From Limnephilus marmoratus (taxonomy: Eukaryota > Arthropoda > Insecta > Trichoptera > Limnephilidae): a DNA stretch of 64,000 nt. The notes beneath the pieces were generated by a model. That model did not search any database, was not told where the DNA came from, and saw nothing but the letters and a program-made list of their open reading frames with translations. This document shows positions 45,537-57,972 of this stretch, in pieces. Each line of letters opens with the position of its first letter. The first letter of the stretch is position 1. The stretch covers positions 9,223,452 through 9,287,451 of the forward strand of contig OU862933.1 of NCBI GenBank assembly GCA_917880885.1, given 5' to 3'. A program made the translations under genes and the position numbers.

Positions 45537-46785
45537 CGGACAAATCGTCCAATTAACAATATAACAATAACACGAACAGAAAAGAAAAAAAGGGAGATCA
45601 CAATGAAAGGAGATTACATATAGATGAAGAGCATTGACAAAATACAATATAATATAAAAGTACATAGAGAAGATAACTACAAGTAGCTTGAAGATGGATT
45701 TAAAAAGACTTTAAAAAACCACATTGCGTAACGACTGCCGAAATTCATTTAGGCTTACACCAAAAAATTCAATGCTTTGATTTGTGTTGACAAGTCTCGA
45801 CATTCTGGATAAAGGAGAATGATATCCATAATTAGTAGAATGTTGATTGAGGAACAGCAATTCATTATTTCGGAGTCTACGGGAAGGAATGTTGAACTGG
45901 ATGAGTTGTAACAAAGCAGGTGTGTCAGTAATACTGTTGATAATTTTGAAAATGCATATTAGATCAGAGTCCTTTCTACGTTTTTCTAAAGAGGAATTGT
46001 TTAAAGTTTGTTCAATTTCATCATACGAGTATTCTCCTCTTTCAAGTCCTAACCTCCAAGCAATTCCTCGTAGGAAGCGATGTTGTGCAGATTCGATGTA
46101 ACAAATGTGGACAGCATAAAAAGAAGACCAAATGACACTAGCATATTCAAGGTGAGGGCGGACCAGCGAACAGTAAAGAGTTTTAAGTGTATTTATAGGT
46201 TTCAAGTCAGAGGTAATTCTATGAATGAAGCCGAGTAGTTTAAGTGATTTGTTTACGATGTTATTAATGTGATCCCGGAAAGAAAGTTTACAATCCAGAG
46301 TGACCCCAAGGTCCTTGATAGATGTGACAGTAGAGAGACAAACATTATTTAGTTTATAATCAAACTGAATAGGTTTTTTAGTTCTATAAAAGGACAAAAT
46401 TTTGCATTTATCAACATTAAGTTCCATGCAGTTAATTTTGCACCAATCATTAAATGAGTCAATATCAAGTTGAAAAAGTAAACAATCAAGATGGGATTTA
46501 ATTATCTTAAGAATCTTATTGTCATCGGCAAAAAGCCAAAAACGTGTGTGAGAAAAAACTTTAATGATATCGTTAATAAAAAGGTTAAAAAGAAGCGGGG
46601 CCAAATGGGCTCCTTGCGGAACGCCGGAAGTTACATCAATGTTAAAGGATTGAAAGTTATTTATTTTAACCCTTTGTTTTCTATTACTCAAGTAAGAGTG
46701 AAAGAATGATAACAATGGGTCTCTAATCCCTATAGCATAAAGTTTGGCCATGAGAATACGGTGATTAACTTTGTCGAAGGCTTTT
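45537..46785 (-). pseudogene. 5'-truncated LINE, reverse transcriptase C-terminal half
   Basis: The minus-strand frame stays open for more than 346 residues. It begins inside the reverse transcriptase (KAFDKVNHRI), then VTSGVPQGAHLAPLLFNLF, the catalytic FADD and LGVTLDCKLSF, and RPHLEYASVIWS follow. The first catalytic aspartate region is incomplete at the cut near 46785. No endonuclease remains, so it cannot move alone. The 3' end is GGACGATTTGTCC, a small hairpin, followed by the AAAT repeat tail. The open frame implies a fairly young insertion. The motifs fit the Jockey/CR1 superfamily but differ from the LINE at 7-11.8 kb, so it is a second family. Confidence 0.85.
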
Positions 46786-47749
46786 ATAATATATAAAGAT
46801 ACAAATATATAGAAAACTTATGTACATTTTAGTTTTACAGACGAAATGAAAAATGTTTTTGTTTAATCGATTTTCTTCTCTCTTTTTTATATATATCCTA
46901 GGTTCATTGGTTTATAGGTTGAAAATAGGTAGATTTAATTGTTTTTCTGTTTTGTTTTCATTTTTACGATTTGTGGTAGATTTATAATGATTGTCGGTTT
47001 CTTTGAACATGTCTAATCTCCGGACAATGTGACCACCTCGAATATCCAAACATTGCTGTGGTTTTGAAAGCTTAAACGTTTTACGGCTTATTGTAAAAGT
47101 GTTTTGTGGTACCGAAACTAGTTGATTTGGAAAGATTCACACGGAGTTCGATGGTTTTCCAAGTCAGAAAACATTTGAATAATAATAGCTAATAACAATT
47201 TATATTATTAACCAATTGTGTGGTATCTCACCTCAAGTGTACCATACTTTAATAGCGTAACATCTAACAGTATTCGATATACTTTTACAATTTTGTAGCG
47301 GCAGATTTATTTCTTCAAATTAATCCCTTGTTTTTATAGTAGTATATTCATCGTAGCCTTGTATACTAATTATCTTCCTAGATGTTAAAACTGTCAAAAT
47401 GAGAAAATTGGACGGTAATTGGATTATTAATCTGTTGTACAATTAAAAAAATAAAAATAATAATATGTATCTTCCATTTGTGTATTTAAAATAATTTTTA
47501 CTAATAATTTTCAACATTTAAATAATACAGATAAATATTATCAGCATTAAAAGTCAAATTAACACTACATAATAGAATAACAAATAGCTTAAAATACGTT
47601 CGTATTTTTTTATTCCCAGAACAATAAATTCAACTTTTTTTTTGGAGAAGGAAGCAAATAATTTGGAGTTTGAAATTATGTATATATTCATTTAAAAACT
47701 TACATTTCGTAGTACACTTTTTTTAAATTTTAATTAACAAATGTCAACC
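46786..47749. other. AT-rich stretch without gene
   Basis: No supported feature. Confidence 0.5.
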
Positions 47750-47835
47750 AACCAGGTTTCGCCTATCTCAAGCTTCGTCAGGACTTATTATGAGCCCTGA
47801 CGAAGCTTTAGATGGGAAGCCTGGTTGACTATGAC
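47750..47835. ncRNA. Inverted pair of hammerhead-like motifs, family 4
   Basis: The left copy is on the minus strand. It has CTGACGA, the extra A, GCTT/AGGC stem II, GAA, ACC/GGT stem III with a one-base loop and T at the cleavage site. The right copy is on the plus strand from about 47796. It has CTGACGA and a similar stem, but GAAG replaces GAAA. The two face each other across an 11-base spacer. Confidence 0.5.
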
Positions 47836-49164
47836 TATCATTTGTTAGTTCAAATAAAAAGTGATGTATTACAAAGTGTAAGTTTTTTTAATTAAATACA
47901 ATGTTTTACAAGAGTCTACGTTACAGGTTATTATCATTATTATGTATGAGAGGGCAAAAGTTAATGTATTATTTACATGAAGGTTTTTTATAATGTACGA
48001 TGTTATATTATTATTTGATTATCATACTTACTATTTAATGTTATCCCATGAACACTCAAATGAACTTTTACAAACAAATAAAACGATACTTACATCAATT
48101 TATTATTAAAAGCATTAAACAATATAATATGTAAAATTTGTGATGGATGTATTTGGTTCCCCCGAAACATATTAATCAATGGTAGAGGTAATAATAATGT
48201 GAGATTCTTATTTAAACCTGAAAAACCACTCCAAATTTAATGCTACAATAAACTTAGTGCATTCACAACATAAGTTAAGTGAAGACTTTAAGACGTATCT
48301 GCAAATCACCGAGTTATATGGTTGTTTCGAGCAATATAATTGAATCAGTGACAGACGCCACAGGCTTCAATTACCGAGCTTCGCAAAGGGCGTAAAATCA
48401 CACTGCCACGTTAAATTGCGTATTATTTTAGATATTTCTCCGGTCGCCTTGATCGGCTCCCTGATTTATAGCTGATTCACTCTCTCCTTTTATTTATGAT
48501 TGCTATAAATATAACGGAATGGACGTGGATATCTCAATTCCGATGCCAGAGGCAAACGGGAAATCAAAATAGAAGAAGATTATTTTTAAATGCACAACTA
48601 ATGTAAGTCATGTAGGCTTGTGATAAGACACAAGAACTTGTCACTCCTTTTGTTGTAGTTTGTAATAAAAATAATGCAGTCGATTAAGATGATGATCAAT
48701 GATATCATAGTGTTACAATAGATATTGATTAATAATAGCAATATTTAAAATATAACCAGGGGCCTCCAAACAAGGCTAGATAGTAACAACTTATACAATT
48801 TTTGCTCTTACTAACACCCCACTATCTTAGATCTAAAAATACCAACAATGGATCATTTTTTGTGTTGAAATTTTAAATTTTTTGTCATTGTGATAAGTTG
48901 GTTTTTTATATAAAGTAAATCAAATTTATTAATTTTTCTATTAAGTTCTGGAAGCATTTTATTTTTTCCATTATTGTGGTAGCTGTTTCGGCGTTCAGTG
49001 GTAATTATCAAACTTTGGCTCTGCCACATTGAGGAGACTTAATATTATTATATTTACATCCTTGTTTTTAATTGCACTATTAATCTTCTTTTATTTACTT
49101 AGAAAATTAATTGTGGGAAAATCAAATAACTATTCAAATTTTGGTTTTCCCCTTTTTAATGATA
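47836..49164. other. AT-rich stretch without gene
   Basis: No supported coding or repeat feature. It ends at the LTR element's target duplication. Confidence 0.5.
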
Positions 49165-49168
49165 GCAG

Positions 49169-50041
49169 TTAGGGAGCGGGAGACAGAAATGAAAGGCGTC
49201 ATGTCGAAGTGGTGAGTCAGTCATTTATTGGGCTACGTAGCAGATGGTCGGTGGTCGGTAACATGATGTAATGCGGGGTGCCGTAGATGATGCTGCAGGC
49301 GTACGGAGGTGGAGATGGTGTGGTGAAGGTCAGCGAGTTGCTCGACACCATGGCGGTGGAGATGACCTATATTCCAGGCCGTTGCTCGACGCTTTAAGTC
49401 GCGGAGGTAAACGGTGTGTGGCTCGGTGTGCTGAGCCACCAGCAGGTAGTCCTGGCGAGGCGGAGCGTGTTTGCATGGCAGCGAAGCACGGTGAGGCTTC
49501 GGGGTGCCATGAAGTGGAGAGCTGATCCCTTGACTGAAGGTGACGCAAGCCTTGTAAGTCGCGGGATGAATCTGATCTCAGGAGCTGAAGACGCGATGGG
49601 CCTTGTAGCTGAGACGTGGTGATGGACCTCGAGGAAGCTGCCCTGGATGCGTTGCGATGCCATGCAGGAGCACTTATTACATGTTGAGATGTTGGCCGAC
49701 TGTAAGTGTGAGACTGAACTGGACTGAACTGCAGCGGGCGAGCGATCGGCTGCTTATATAGCCGCGGTAGAGTAACTACCTCGCGGTAGGTAACACGAGC
49801 CACTTCGCCAGTTGACGAGAATATTCGGCGCCGTACAGATATAGTACGGTGCTGTCTCGAGACCTTTCTAGGCGGGGCGATATTATTATCGTCGGGCTGG
49901 CACGGGAGGCGAGAAAGTACATCGCGGCCAGTATAGGTACGAAGGTACCTAGGCAAGTAGGTTTGCCGATGCGCGCGGATATTAGGAGATGTTTCTCGAT
50001 TCCTCTTTTGGTGGCGAAATTTATAATGATGTGTCGCCACA
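49169..50041 (-). repeat. 3' LTR
   Basis: This 873-bp copy contains TATATAA (reverse of 49754-49760), two TTCAGTC initiator-like words about 30 bases downstream, and AATAAA (reverse of 49224-49229) near its end. Its outer end lacks one base relative to the other LTR. Confidence 0.92.
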
Positions 50042-50053
50042 CACCCCCTTCCC
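50042..50053 (-). promoter_or_regulatory. Polypurine tract
   Basis: The minus strand reads GGGAAGGGGGTG immediately before the 3' LTR start (TGTGGC), the position used to prime plus-strand DNA. Confidence 0.85.
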
Positions 50054-50225
50054 AGTGTACGGAGTACAGGGTTGAAAGATGATGCCAGGAGTCGCAGGAA
50101 AGCCGGGTTGATGCTGCTGGTCGGTGCGTTCATGCTGATGCGTCTCTACCGATTCCCTCGTTTTGCGGTGTTACCGGTGCGTCGTGGTAACACTCTTGTC
50201 AGGATGCTGTATGCTGCGTGTTCAT

Positions 50226-50243
50226 ATCACGTCGGGGTCACCA
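50226..50243 (-). promoter_or_regulatory. Primer-binding site for tRNA-Trp
   Basis: The minus strand reads TGGTGACCCCGACGTGAT, complementary to the 3' end of eukaryotic tRNA-Trp as I know it, one base inside the 5' LTR. Confidence 0.85.
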
Positions 50244-50244
50244 G

Positions 50245-51118
50245 TTGAGGGAGCGGGAGACAGAAATGAAAGGCGTCATGTCGAAGTGGTGAGTCAGTCA
50301 TTTATTGGGCTACGTAGCAGATGGTCGGTGGTCGGTAACATGATGTAATGCGGGGTGCCGTAGATGATGCTGCAGGCGTACGGAGGTGGAGATGGTGTAG
50401 TGAAGGTCAGCGAGTTGCTCGACACCATGGCGGTGGAGATGACCTATATTCCAGGCCGTTGCTCGACGCTTTAAGTCGCGGAGGTAAACGGTGTGTGGCT
50501 CGGTGTGCTGAGCCACCAGCAGGTAGTCCTGGCGAGGCGGAGCGTGTTTGCATGGCAGCGAAGCACGGTGAGGCTTCGGGGTGCCATGAAGTGGAGAGCT
50601 GATCCCTTGACTGAAGGTGACGCAAGCCTTGTAAGTCGCGGGATGAATCTGATCTCAGGAGCTGAAGACGCGATGGGCCTTGTAGCTGAGACGTGGTGAT
50701 GGACCTCGAGGAAGCTGCCCTGGATGCGTTGCGATGCCATGCAGGAGCACTTATTACATGTTGAGATGTTGGCCGACTGTAAGTGTGAGACTGAACTGGA
50801 CTGAACTGCAGCGGGCGAGCGATCGGCTGCTTATATAGCCGCGGTAGAGTAACTACCTCGCGGTAGGTAACACGAGCCACTTCGCCAGTTGACGAGAATA
50901 TTCGGCGCCGTACAGATATAGTACGGTGCTGTCTCGAGACCTTTCTAGGCGGGGCGATATTATTATCGTCGGGCTGGCACGGGAGGCGAGAAAGTACATC
51001 GCGGCCAGTATAGGTACGAAGGTACCTATGCAAGTAGGTTTGCCGATGCGCGCGGATATTAGGAGATGTTTCTCGATTCCTCTTTTGGTGGCGAAATTTA
51101 TAATGATGTGTCGCCACA
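50245..51118 (-). repeat. 5' LTR with TATA promoter
   Basis: This 874-bp copy has TATATAA as the reverse of 50831-50837, with TTCAGTC words downstream. It differs from the other LTR by G/A near 50399, G/T near 51030 and one indel at the end. Confidence 0.92.
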
Positions 51119-51122
51119 GCAG

Positions 51123-52404
51123 GTTTGTTTAAATTGTTTTATAATGACATGAATACATACTATCTAAGTAATTAATTATTTGTTATAATCTGTTTATTAA
51201 ATCGATTTAAAGGCGTTCGGTTAAATCCTTAATTATTTTATTAATTAGCTATTAATGAAAAAATAAAAGATGAAAACCTTGTATAACTATTTCCAACTAT
51301 CTTCGGGCTAAAACAGTCGATTCTGTATTTCTGTATAAAATATCTGTGTAATATATCAGTAAAAATGAAAAAAGCCTACACCAGATATTTACGGCAATCA
51401 AATGCCAAATGTATTATTCAGTGCAAAATCAAGATCATTTAATTTTTACTATAAGCATTTTTCTTAATTTCATTCTTTTTTTAGCTCTAATACAATTAAC
51501 TCAGTGTGAACTTAGCCACAAATATAATTTATCTAAATTAATGTCACATACTATAATGATGACCTCAACCCAATTATTTCACCTTCTTTTCTCAACAAAA
51601 TGTTCAATGCGTCTAGCTCTTTATAAAAATCTATCCTTCGAATACCAAACAGAGGAAAATGCCTGATTTTTTGTACCAGTCCGCTTCTGCTGCGAGAACC
51701 ATCTAATGCGATGGTAGATCAAAGCCATAACTCGGGACTTTTTCTGTTTCCCTGCATCGAAACAACTGTAGCTGTGACAGTCAATCAACACGTCTACATA
51801 CAGTCCACAGATCTCCACAGTCCACAATCCCCAGTCTCTCACATAGTCCACAGGCAACAGGCAGCAAATCCCATCGCGGCTTTATGGCAAAACAATTTAT
51901 AACCGAGCTACAAAAGCGAAACGTGTAGAAATTCCTAATAAAAGAATCCCTCGTAATTGGATCACAATTCAACGAAATGAATTTTCAAGCAATTCGGAGG
52001 TTTTGCGACATTTGATGAGCGCGTGACGAACATAATTTATTAGGGCAACATTCCTTGAAGATTTTCGAGAAGGCACCCCTTGGTTATTAATTGGGAGTTT
52101 TTAACGTACTTATACTTTTTTCAAATAACAATAATGACTCATCTGAAAATACCAACTGTTCATTTTCACCAAATTATATCATTTGTATTCTACATTCAAA
52201 AAGCAGACGCATTATCGTTTGCCATATTAAGTATATATTATAAGAAAAGAAATATTCGTAAGCGTGACTTATCATAAAATAAGAGTTCATCCAAAACCGG
52301 CAGAGTAATAAATTTAATAATTAAAACAAAGTATTTATTCGAAGTAAGCATGGGTTTGAGATATTTTAATAACACAATTTGTAATACACCACTTCATGGT
52401 TTTG
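51123..52404. other. AT-rich stretch without gene
   Basis: Only short frames. No feature supported. Confidence 0.5.
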
Positions 52405-52445
52405 CCGACCGGGTTTCACTTAACTCAAGCATTCTCAGGACTTAT
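52405..52445 (-). ncRNA. Hammerhead-like relic, family 5
   Basis: Reversed, it reads CTGAGAATGCTTGAG, then TTAAGTGAAACCCGGTCGG. GAAACC-C-GGTC matches the short stem III and cleavage site, but the core and stem II are decayed. Confidence 0.35.
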
Positions 52446-55184
52446 AAGTATACCAACAATTTATAATTCAGATTATTGGTGGTATTCACACAAAAAAGGC
52501 TAAATACATGACCGTTTTTTTTTAAGATGTGCACTATACAAATATCTACAGATACTCGTATTTAAAAAACGACCTTGTTTTGTTTTTAAAAAAAAAGCTT
52601 GGAATTTGGTCGTGACGCGTCCCGCGCTGCGCCAAATCGTGATTTATTTATATCCTTCGTACCGCGACCCACCCACCGCCCATGGGCGGGCGCATCGACA
52701 TTCACATCTAACGACACTGCGAGTAGATACTGCGAGACTTTTTGTCACTAGATGACTGGGAGACAAGATGACTGAAGGACTAGAGGCTAGATGTCTTGGG
52801 TCTAGATTACTAGAGGACTAGATGCTAGATGACTCTTGCGCATTGAATAAACAGTGTCTCCGAGTATCGCATTGCTGCAGACTATTAGACGACGGCAGTA
52901 ATTTGATTTCTTGAATACGTTTTCATCACGAAGGTACTAAATATTGTATTATTGCTGTTACATGGAGAGAAACATTTTTACACCCGTTACAGGAAAACTT
53001 ATCGTTTGGTTAATATTAAACATCAGATATATTTTATATGCAAATATTAAGTACTATATCTCGTGACTACCTCATAGCCCCAATCGATAAAATTTTAATA
53101 GGTTTTCTGATATCTTAAGTTACATTGCTAATAATTTTGTTGAGAGGAATTTAAGAATGGGATTTGATAATGCAAATACCTATTCTTGAAGACACATGAA
53201 CCAAATGAAGGAGAGAAGATGATTTCTGGTTGCTCATTTCACAAGCTTTCCGACAATTCTTCCAATGAACAAAAGAAGTGTAACGTTCTCACCCCGATGC
53301 AAAAGTGGTTTCTCTCACGTTAGTCAAATTTCTTCTCTTAAGGACTCTTTTACAATGTCGCCTAATCGAGTGATGTGGTTCCAAGAAGTGTCAAGTTTTT
53401 TTCGAGGACTTGTCCCACCTGAAGTGTCTAATATTAAACTCTTCCACGAGAAAAATTTATACGATTAATTATAAAGTTCGTTGTTAAACATTACTACAAA
53501 TAAATTATTTGTACGAGTACACAGTAGGTACTATATTATGTAAGGTTGCATCTGAAACATGTAGGCTTCGAACTCTTATTGATTGCTATACAAAACTGAG
53601 TGGAGTGAAAGAATAAAATATTAATACTGATCCTTTTACGGCGCCCTGCATAAAATTGAATGTTAAGATAACACCTTAAATTAACACTTCCATTCATATG
53701 CAAACTCAATCGGAATGTTTATACATTACTAATTAGGATTTATGTAAATCAAAACAGGTTCAAACTGAGAATATTATATTCGAGCAATTCAAAGGATTAC
53801 AAGTCTGCCAAATAATTTATCTTTCAATATCCAGTTCATTCATTCTTTGTCTCAGTCTGGATCACCTGCTATTTCTGCGCAAACCTGATCACATATTTCA
53901 CAAGTCTGCGCAGATGGTCACTAAATTTCACCTTTCAAAATCATAAGCACAACTTTCCGCCCCCTCTAGTTATTTATGAACAAACTGTCGCACTTTCAAC
54001 TCGGCCTTCGAGTCAATAAATTGATTAAAATGACCAGTTAAATCAGACCTCTATGGAAAAAAGGTCGTTGAGGTTCCTGGAGCAAATTTCGATAGTAGTA
54101 AAACATTTTAGATATTGTTGTAAATTGTCAAAGTAAGTAACTTTATTTTGCTATTAATAATTTTGGATCAGTGACTTACTTAGAGGTTGTATAGGCGGAT
54201 AAGAAGTCGGGTTCGCCAAAAGTAAATTATTGCAATGTCTCAAGGAATAAAGGAGAACAATTAATTACCACTAATCTCTTGAGGTTTTCTTGCATTGGCA
54301 GGTGAACTTGTTTAATATCGGAGCGAAGATGGATGCGTATTGTCTATCGTTATTGAATTATCCTTTATAAACTAACTATCGCGTTGTTGCATGAAGGGAT
54401 GGGCAGAGAGAATATTATAAAGTCACACAGACTCACGCAAATCTCTGTCTTGGCACAAATACCTTCTTTCAGCCACATACTCACATAATCAATAGGTGTC
54501 GAGTGTCATTAATCAATAAATAATAATATTATGTAAATTAAAATAAACTCAATGTGAACACTTTGGATGGGTTGTTTCACAGAATTTTAACAATTCATCA
54601 AATTTAAAAGTTAATGTTCAAGTTCTAAGAAAGGTCTATTACTATATAATTATGAGCCAGTTACTTCACAAGAACTTCGAAATTCGATGAATCGTTCAAA
54701 TCTCGTGAAAGGTACCCGGCCCGGCGTGTTCACTTGACAGCTCCCCTCCCGCCGCGGCCCCGCTCTCGCCTCTAGCCTCGTCAAGCCGCGCGTGCGACAA
54801 AAGCACATCTCATCTATATCAATGTATGTAGTTACAAATCTAACTTGGCTGACACCGATTCGAAAAATAACCGTACCTACATATTGATGAGTAGAAAAAG
54901 TAAGTTGTAGAAGAATACGAAATTTTTTTTTTACTTCTTAGTGCATTTTTTTAAATCGTTTTGCTGTTTTGTTAAAGTTTCTGTTTGTAATTAAATAACT
55001 TTATATTTATATATCCGTAAACACAGTATTCCTATTTTATAATAATTTTATTTATTTAATATATCTGTTTTTACGATACCTAAAAACTAATTAATCAGTG
55101 CTCGTTATAATGTATTTGTCTATTTGTCTATTACTTATGTATTCTTGTTTGTCTATTATTATATGTTTTTAATTTAAATTATAT
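52446..55184. other. No gene accepted; two CpG-rich patches and a minor tandem array
   Basis: Positions 52605-52700 are CpG-rich and include the palindrome CCGCCCATGGGCGG. Positions 52735-52830 hold degenerate repeats of GACTAGATGCTAGATG-like words. Positions 54710-54810 are CpG-rich (CCGCCGCGGCCCCGC). A frame of 67 codons at 53265 is not convincing. Confidence 0.45.
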
Positions 55185-55245
55185 GTTTATCGTGATGAAG
55201 AAACCATTGATTTTGAAACATATCGATTATAAAATAGTGGGGAAG
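55185..55245 (+). ncRNA. Hammerhead-like relic, family 6
   Basis: GTGATGA replaces CTGATGA. A weak hairpin, TGAAAC, ATAT and C follow, then GAT, which pairs with upstream ATC. ATAAAATAGTGG follows. It is recognisable only by comparison with the better copies. Confidence 0.35.
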
Positions 55246-56835
55246 GTATGTAAAGTAATGGATTTTTATTTTTAAAAAAAACGAGTGCCTTTGTGTGGTC
55301 CAATTTTACCCCGGGGTAGAACTACTGTTCATTCTGTAAATCTTCTACATTTTTTAATTCTAGTTTTATGAAATATCTACATTCTTCTGTAGTTTTTATA
55401 TAAATCTAATTGTTTTTTTTTTTTTATTTGTTCCAGATTTTGAACAGACATCATAAGCATACTTTTGGGTAAGTTATATTTTTTTCTGAATCTAATGAAG
55501 TGTGCATACTATTTTACTTCAGTAAGAATTCTAATTTTAAATGTTGTATACCCATGTATTACAGGAACATTATCATTAAAAGTGGTTTTATTTATGATGG
55601 TTTTCCATGCACATAATGTACAGAGAGGCACGCGAGTATCCAAAACGGAATTTTAGTAATTTGATATTCAAATATGACCCGCTTCGGAAGGCTTTGTCTA
55701 CCATATATGTCCGCGTATTGTTACCTATATTATCCAAGGAAGAAAATAAACTGTAGGAGACGTGATCTATGGTCTTGCTACGGAGAACCCCGTTGTCACC
55801 TCTCTTTGTGTTATACACATCGCTGTTGAGAAGGAGGCAGCGACTAATCTATGAGTTATGTGCCGTATTTGCGTGGTTTACTGATATTTTTTTGTTATGT
55901 GAAGACCAAACAAGAATTATAACTGCTTGGAGGCAGTGGTACTAATGCACCCCTATAAATTTGTAAGGCTACTGTAACAAGGAAGTAAACAGCGAAAGAT
56001 TAGGGGAATGTTGAGAACTTGGCTCTTCCAAATTAATCACAAAACCTAATATACCAATATGTACCTGAAACGATTTCTTAATGTGTATCTTTCTATCTTC
56101 TACTGCGAGCTTCCACTTACAAAACTGATGACAAGAATAATGCAAATGATTTCAAAAAACAAATCAAAACCCGACGTACAGAAATTACAGAAGACGAATT
56201 ATACGACATTTTTAAGAAAAAAAAGACAAAGTGTGCAATTCACACACGGTAGAAGTGTAACCTTCAGAAAACTAAAGTAGACAAGAGTGGGGAGGTTACG
56301 AAGCACCGCACAAAGAGGAGACCGGTTGTACTATCTTATTCTCTCGCATGCTAAATTCACTAATGTCACTATTTTTGGTTTCATCAAGTTTTTAACCACA
56401 ACGGTGCTAAAGAACTTTTCACTTCACAAACAAGGGGACTGAAACAAATAGTAGGTACAACAAAACCTAGTCTGCCTCAGCACAGGAATCCTTAGTTGGG
56501 AGGACTAAGAAAAACATTACGAATTATGCTTTAGCTAATAATTTGTTATTATGTAATAAAAATATAATTTATGTATATATGCCTACATATAGGCAATAAA
56601 ATTAATTGATTTTAAAATCGTAGGATTCTATAATTAAAATATTATCTCTTATATTTTTCACGGGGTCACCTTCTGCAAAATTCGCTTAGTTTCATAATTT
56701 TAAAAAAAACTTTTTGAAAGTTGCTTGAACCCAAGCCAGTAGTAAAAATAAATGTTTAGAATCAAAATAAAATACATTTTAGATACTGTGACCGTATTTG
56801 TCGTTGAGAACTTTTAAAATTAAAATTATTAAGTA
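55246..56835. other. No recognised gene
   Basis: Short frames only (up to 76 codons), without domains. Confidence 0.5.
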
Positions 56836-56925
56836 ATAATAATAATGTTAATTGGATGATTTGTATAGCACTGTTTTTGTGAAAAATCAAGGGCGCTGTA
56901 CTAATTTATAACATTTTTCTAACTA
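56836..56925 (-). repeat. L2-like LINE 3' end fragment
   Basis: AATAATAATAAT, then TTGGATGATTTGTATAGC, TTTTTGTGAAAAATCA and GGGCGCTGTAC, parallels the 3' end at 18241-18320. Only the tail of the element is present. Confidence 0.75.
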
Positions 56926-57192
56926 CAGACTAGGCAAACTTACGCCTAAAAGATTGCATCCACCGGTTCGTCGACCACTGATAAAAAATTATACGTACAA
57001 TGCATTTGACCAATGAACGCGATGCTGCATAAAAATATATTATATTGCATTGTTTTATTTTATACTGACAAAAAACAAATAGGATCGTATTTACCTGGGA
57101 GGTCACATGAGATTAACACTGTTTATTGTTAATTTATGTAGAGAAATCAATAATTCGTTATTTTTACTATAGAAATAATCATTATTATATAA

Positions 57193-57972
57193 TACTAGCT
57201 GGTACCCGGCATGCGTTGCTATGCCATTTAACAAAGAAATTGTTTCTCCCTGCGTGTCCTTTCCCATTCGTCCCGTTCCCCTTCCGCCTCCCCTTCTTCT
57301 CCTGCGTCCTCTTCCCCTCTCGCGTTCCCACTCCGTCACCTCCACCTTCCCTCTCCCCACTCCACTTCCCCCCCTTCCCCCGTCCCGCGAACCCCCCTCC
57401 CGTGTTCCCCTCCCCCTCCCAGGTCCCCCTCCCCCTTCCTACGTTTCCCTACCACCTTCCCCGCCTTCCCTCTTCCCTTTCCCGCTCTCTCATCCCGCCA
57501 ACCCTCCACCCGCGTTCCATATATTCAATCCCAGTACATTCAGTTTTTAAACAGCCCGCGTGCCACCTTTTACAATTTTTATTCAAATTTCCATTTTTCA
57601 TGTATATTAAATTTGATACCTTACATCGGTACCTATTTAAAATATCTGAAATTCTTGATTCGATTCAAACTTTTAGGGGAGTACCTACTTTAAATAAATT
57701 TTTCATCTTTTCAAAAATAGAATCCTGATTGAACAATCATTCATTGTTTTGCAAAATGTCATTCTCTAACACGCGAACTGTCAAACGTGCGATGTTTTCT
57801 ATTATTATCTAATTTTCTGCGCAATTTTGTTAATTTTTCTCTCCGTAAGAACCATCCTCGTACTTCAAGGAATATTCTAAAAAAAAATTTTGCGAAATCG
57901 GTTCAGCTGATCTCGAGATTTGCGCTTACCAACACATTTAGCGATTCATTTTTATATTATGGAAGATAGATT
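57193..57972 (+). repeat. Dispersed repeat family C, full length
   Basis: It runs from ACTAGCTGGTACCCGGCATG, through a polypyrimidine tract of about 270 bp (57262-57530), CATATATTCAATCCC and GCGAACTGTCAAACGTGC. It ends with CCGTAAGAACCATCC, GCGAAATCGGTTCAGCTG and TTTTTATATTATGGAAGA. At about 780 bp it is the longest copy here. No transposase or reverse transcriptase is present, and the class is undecided. Confidence 0.85.

Larger units (their letters stand above)
49169..51118 (-). mobile_element. Non-autonomous Ty3/gypsy-type LTR element (CsRn1-like, 1950 bp)
   Basis: Two direct repeats of 873 and 874 bp enclose only 203 bp. On the minus strand the left edge of each LTR reads TGTGGCGACACATC. 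The 4-bp duplication GCAG flanks the element (49165-49168 and 51119-51122). A primer-binding site complementary to tRNA-Trp and a purine tract lie in the expected places, and no gag or pol is present. The LTRs differ by about two substitutions and one indel, so the insertion is recent. Priming by tRNA-Trp is characteristic of the CsRn1 group. GC content is far above the surroundings, so the frames of up to 267 codons seen across it are shadows. Confidence 0.92.

Noticed and set aside
45109..45564. 151-codon frame with repeated FIHS residues
   Set aside because: It is the translation of a tetranucleotide microsatellite.
49330..50133. 267-codon minus-strand frame and the parallel 236-codon frame at 50407-51117
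   Set aside because: They lie across the two LTRs of a gene-less retroelement, are duplicates of each other and arise from high GC content.
57126..57728. 200-codon proline/serine-rich frame, and similar frames at 6293, 34183 and 40750
   Set aside because: These are translations of the polypyrimidine tract of family C repeats; the frame is not conserved between copies.
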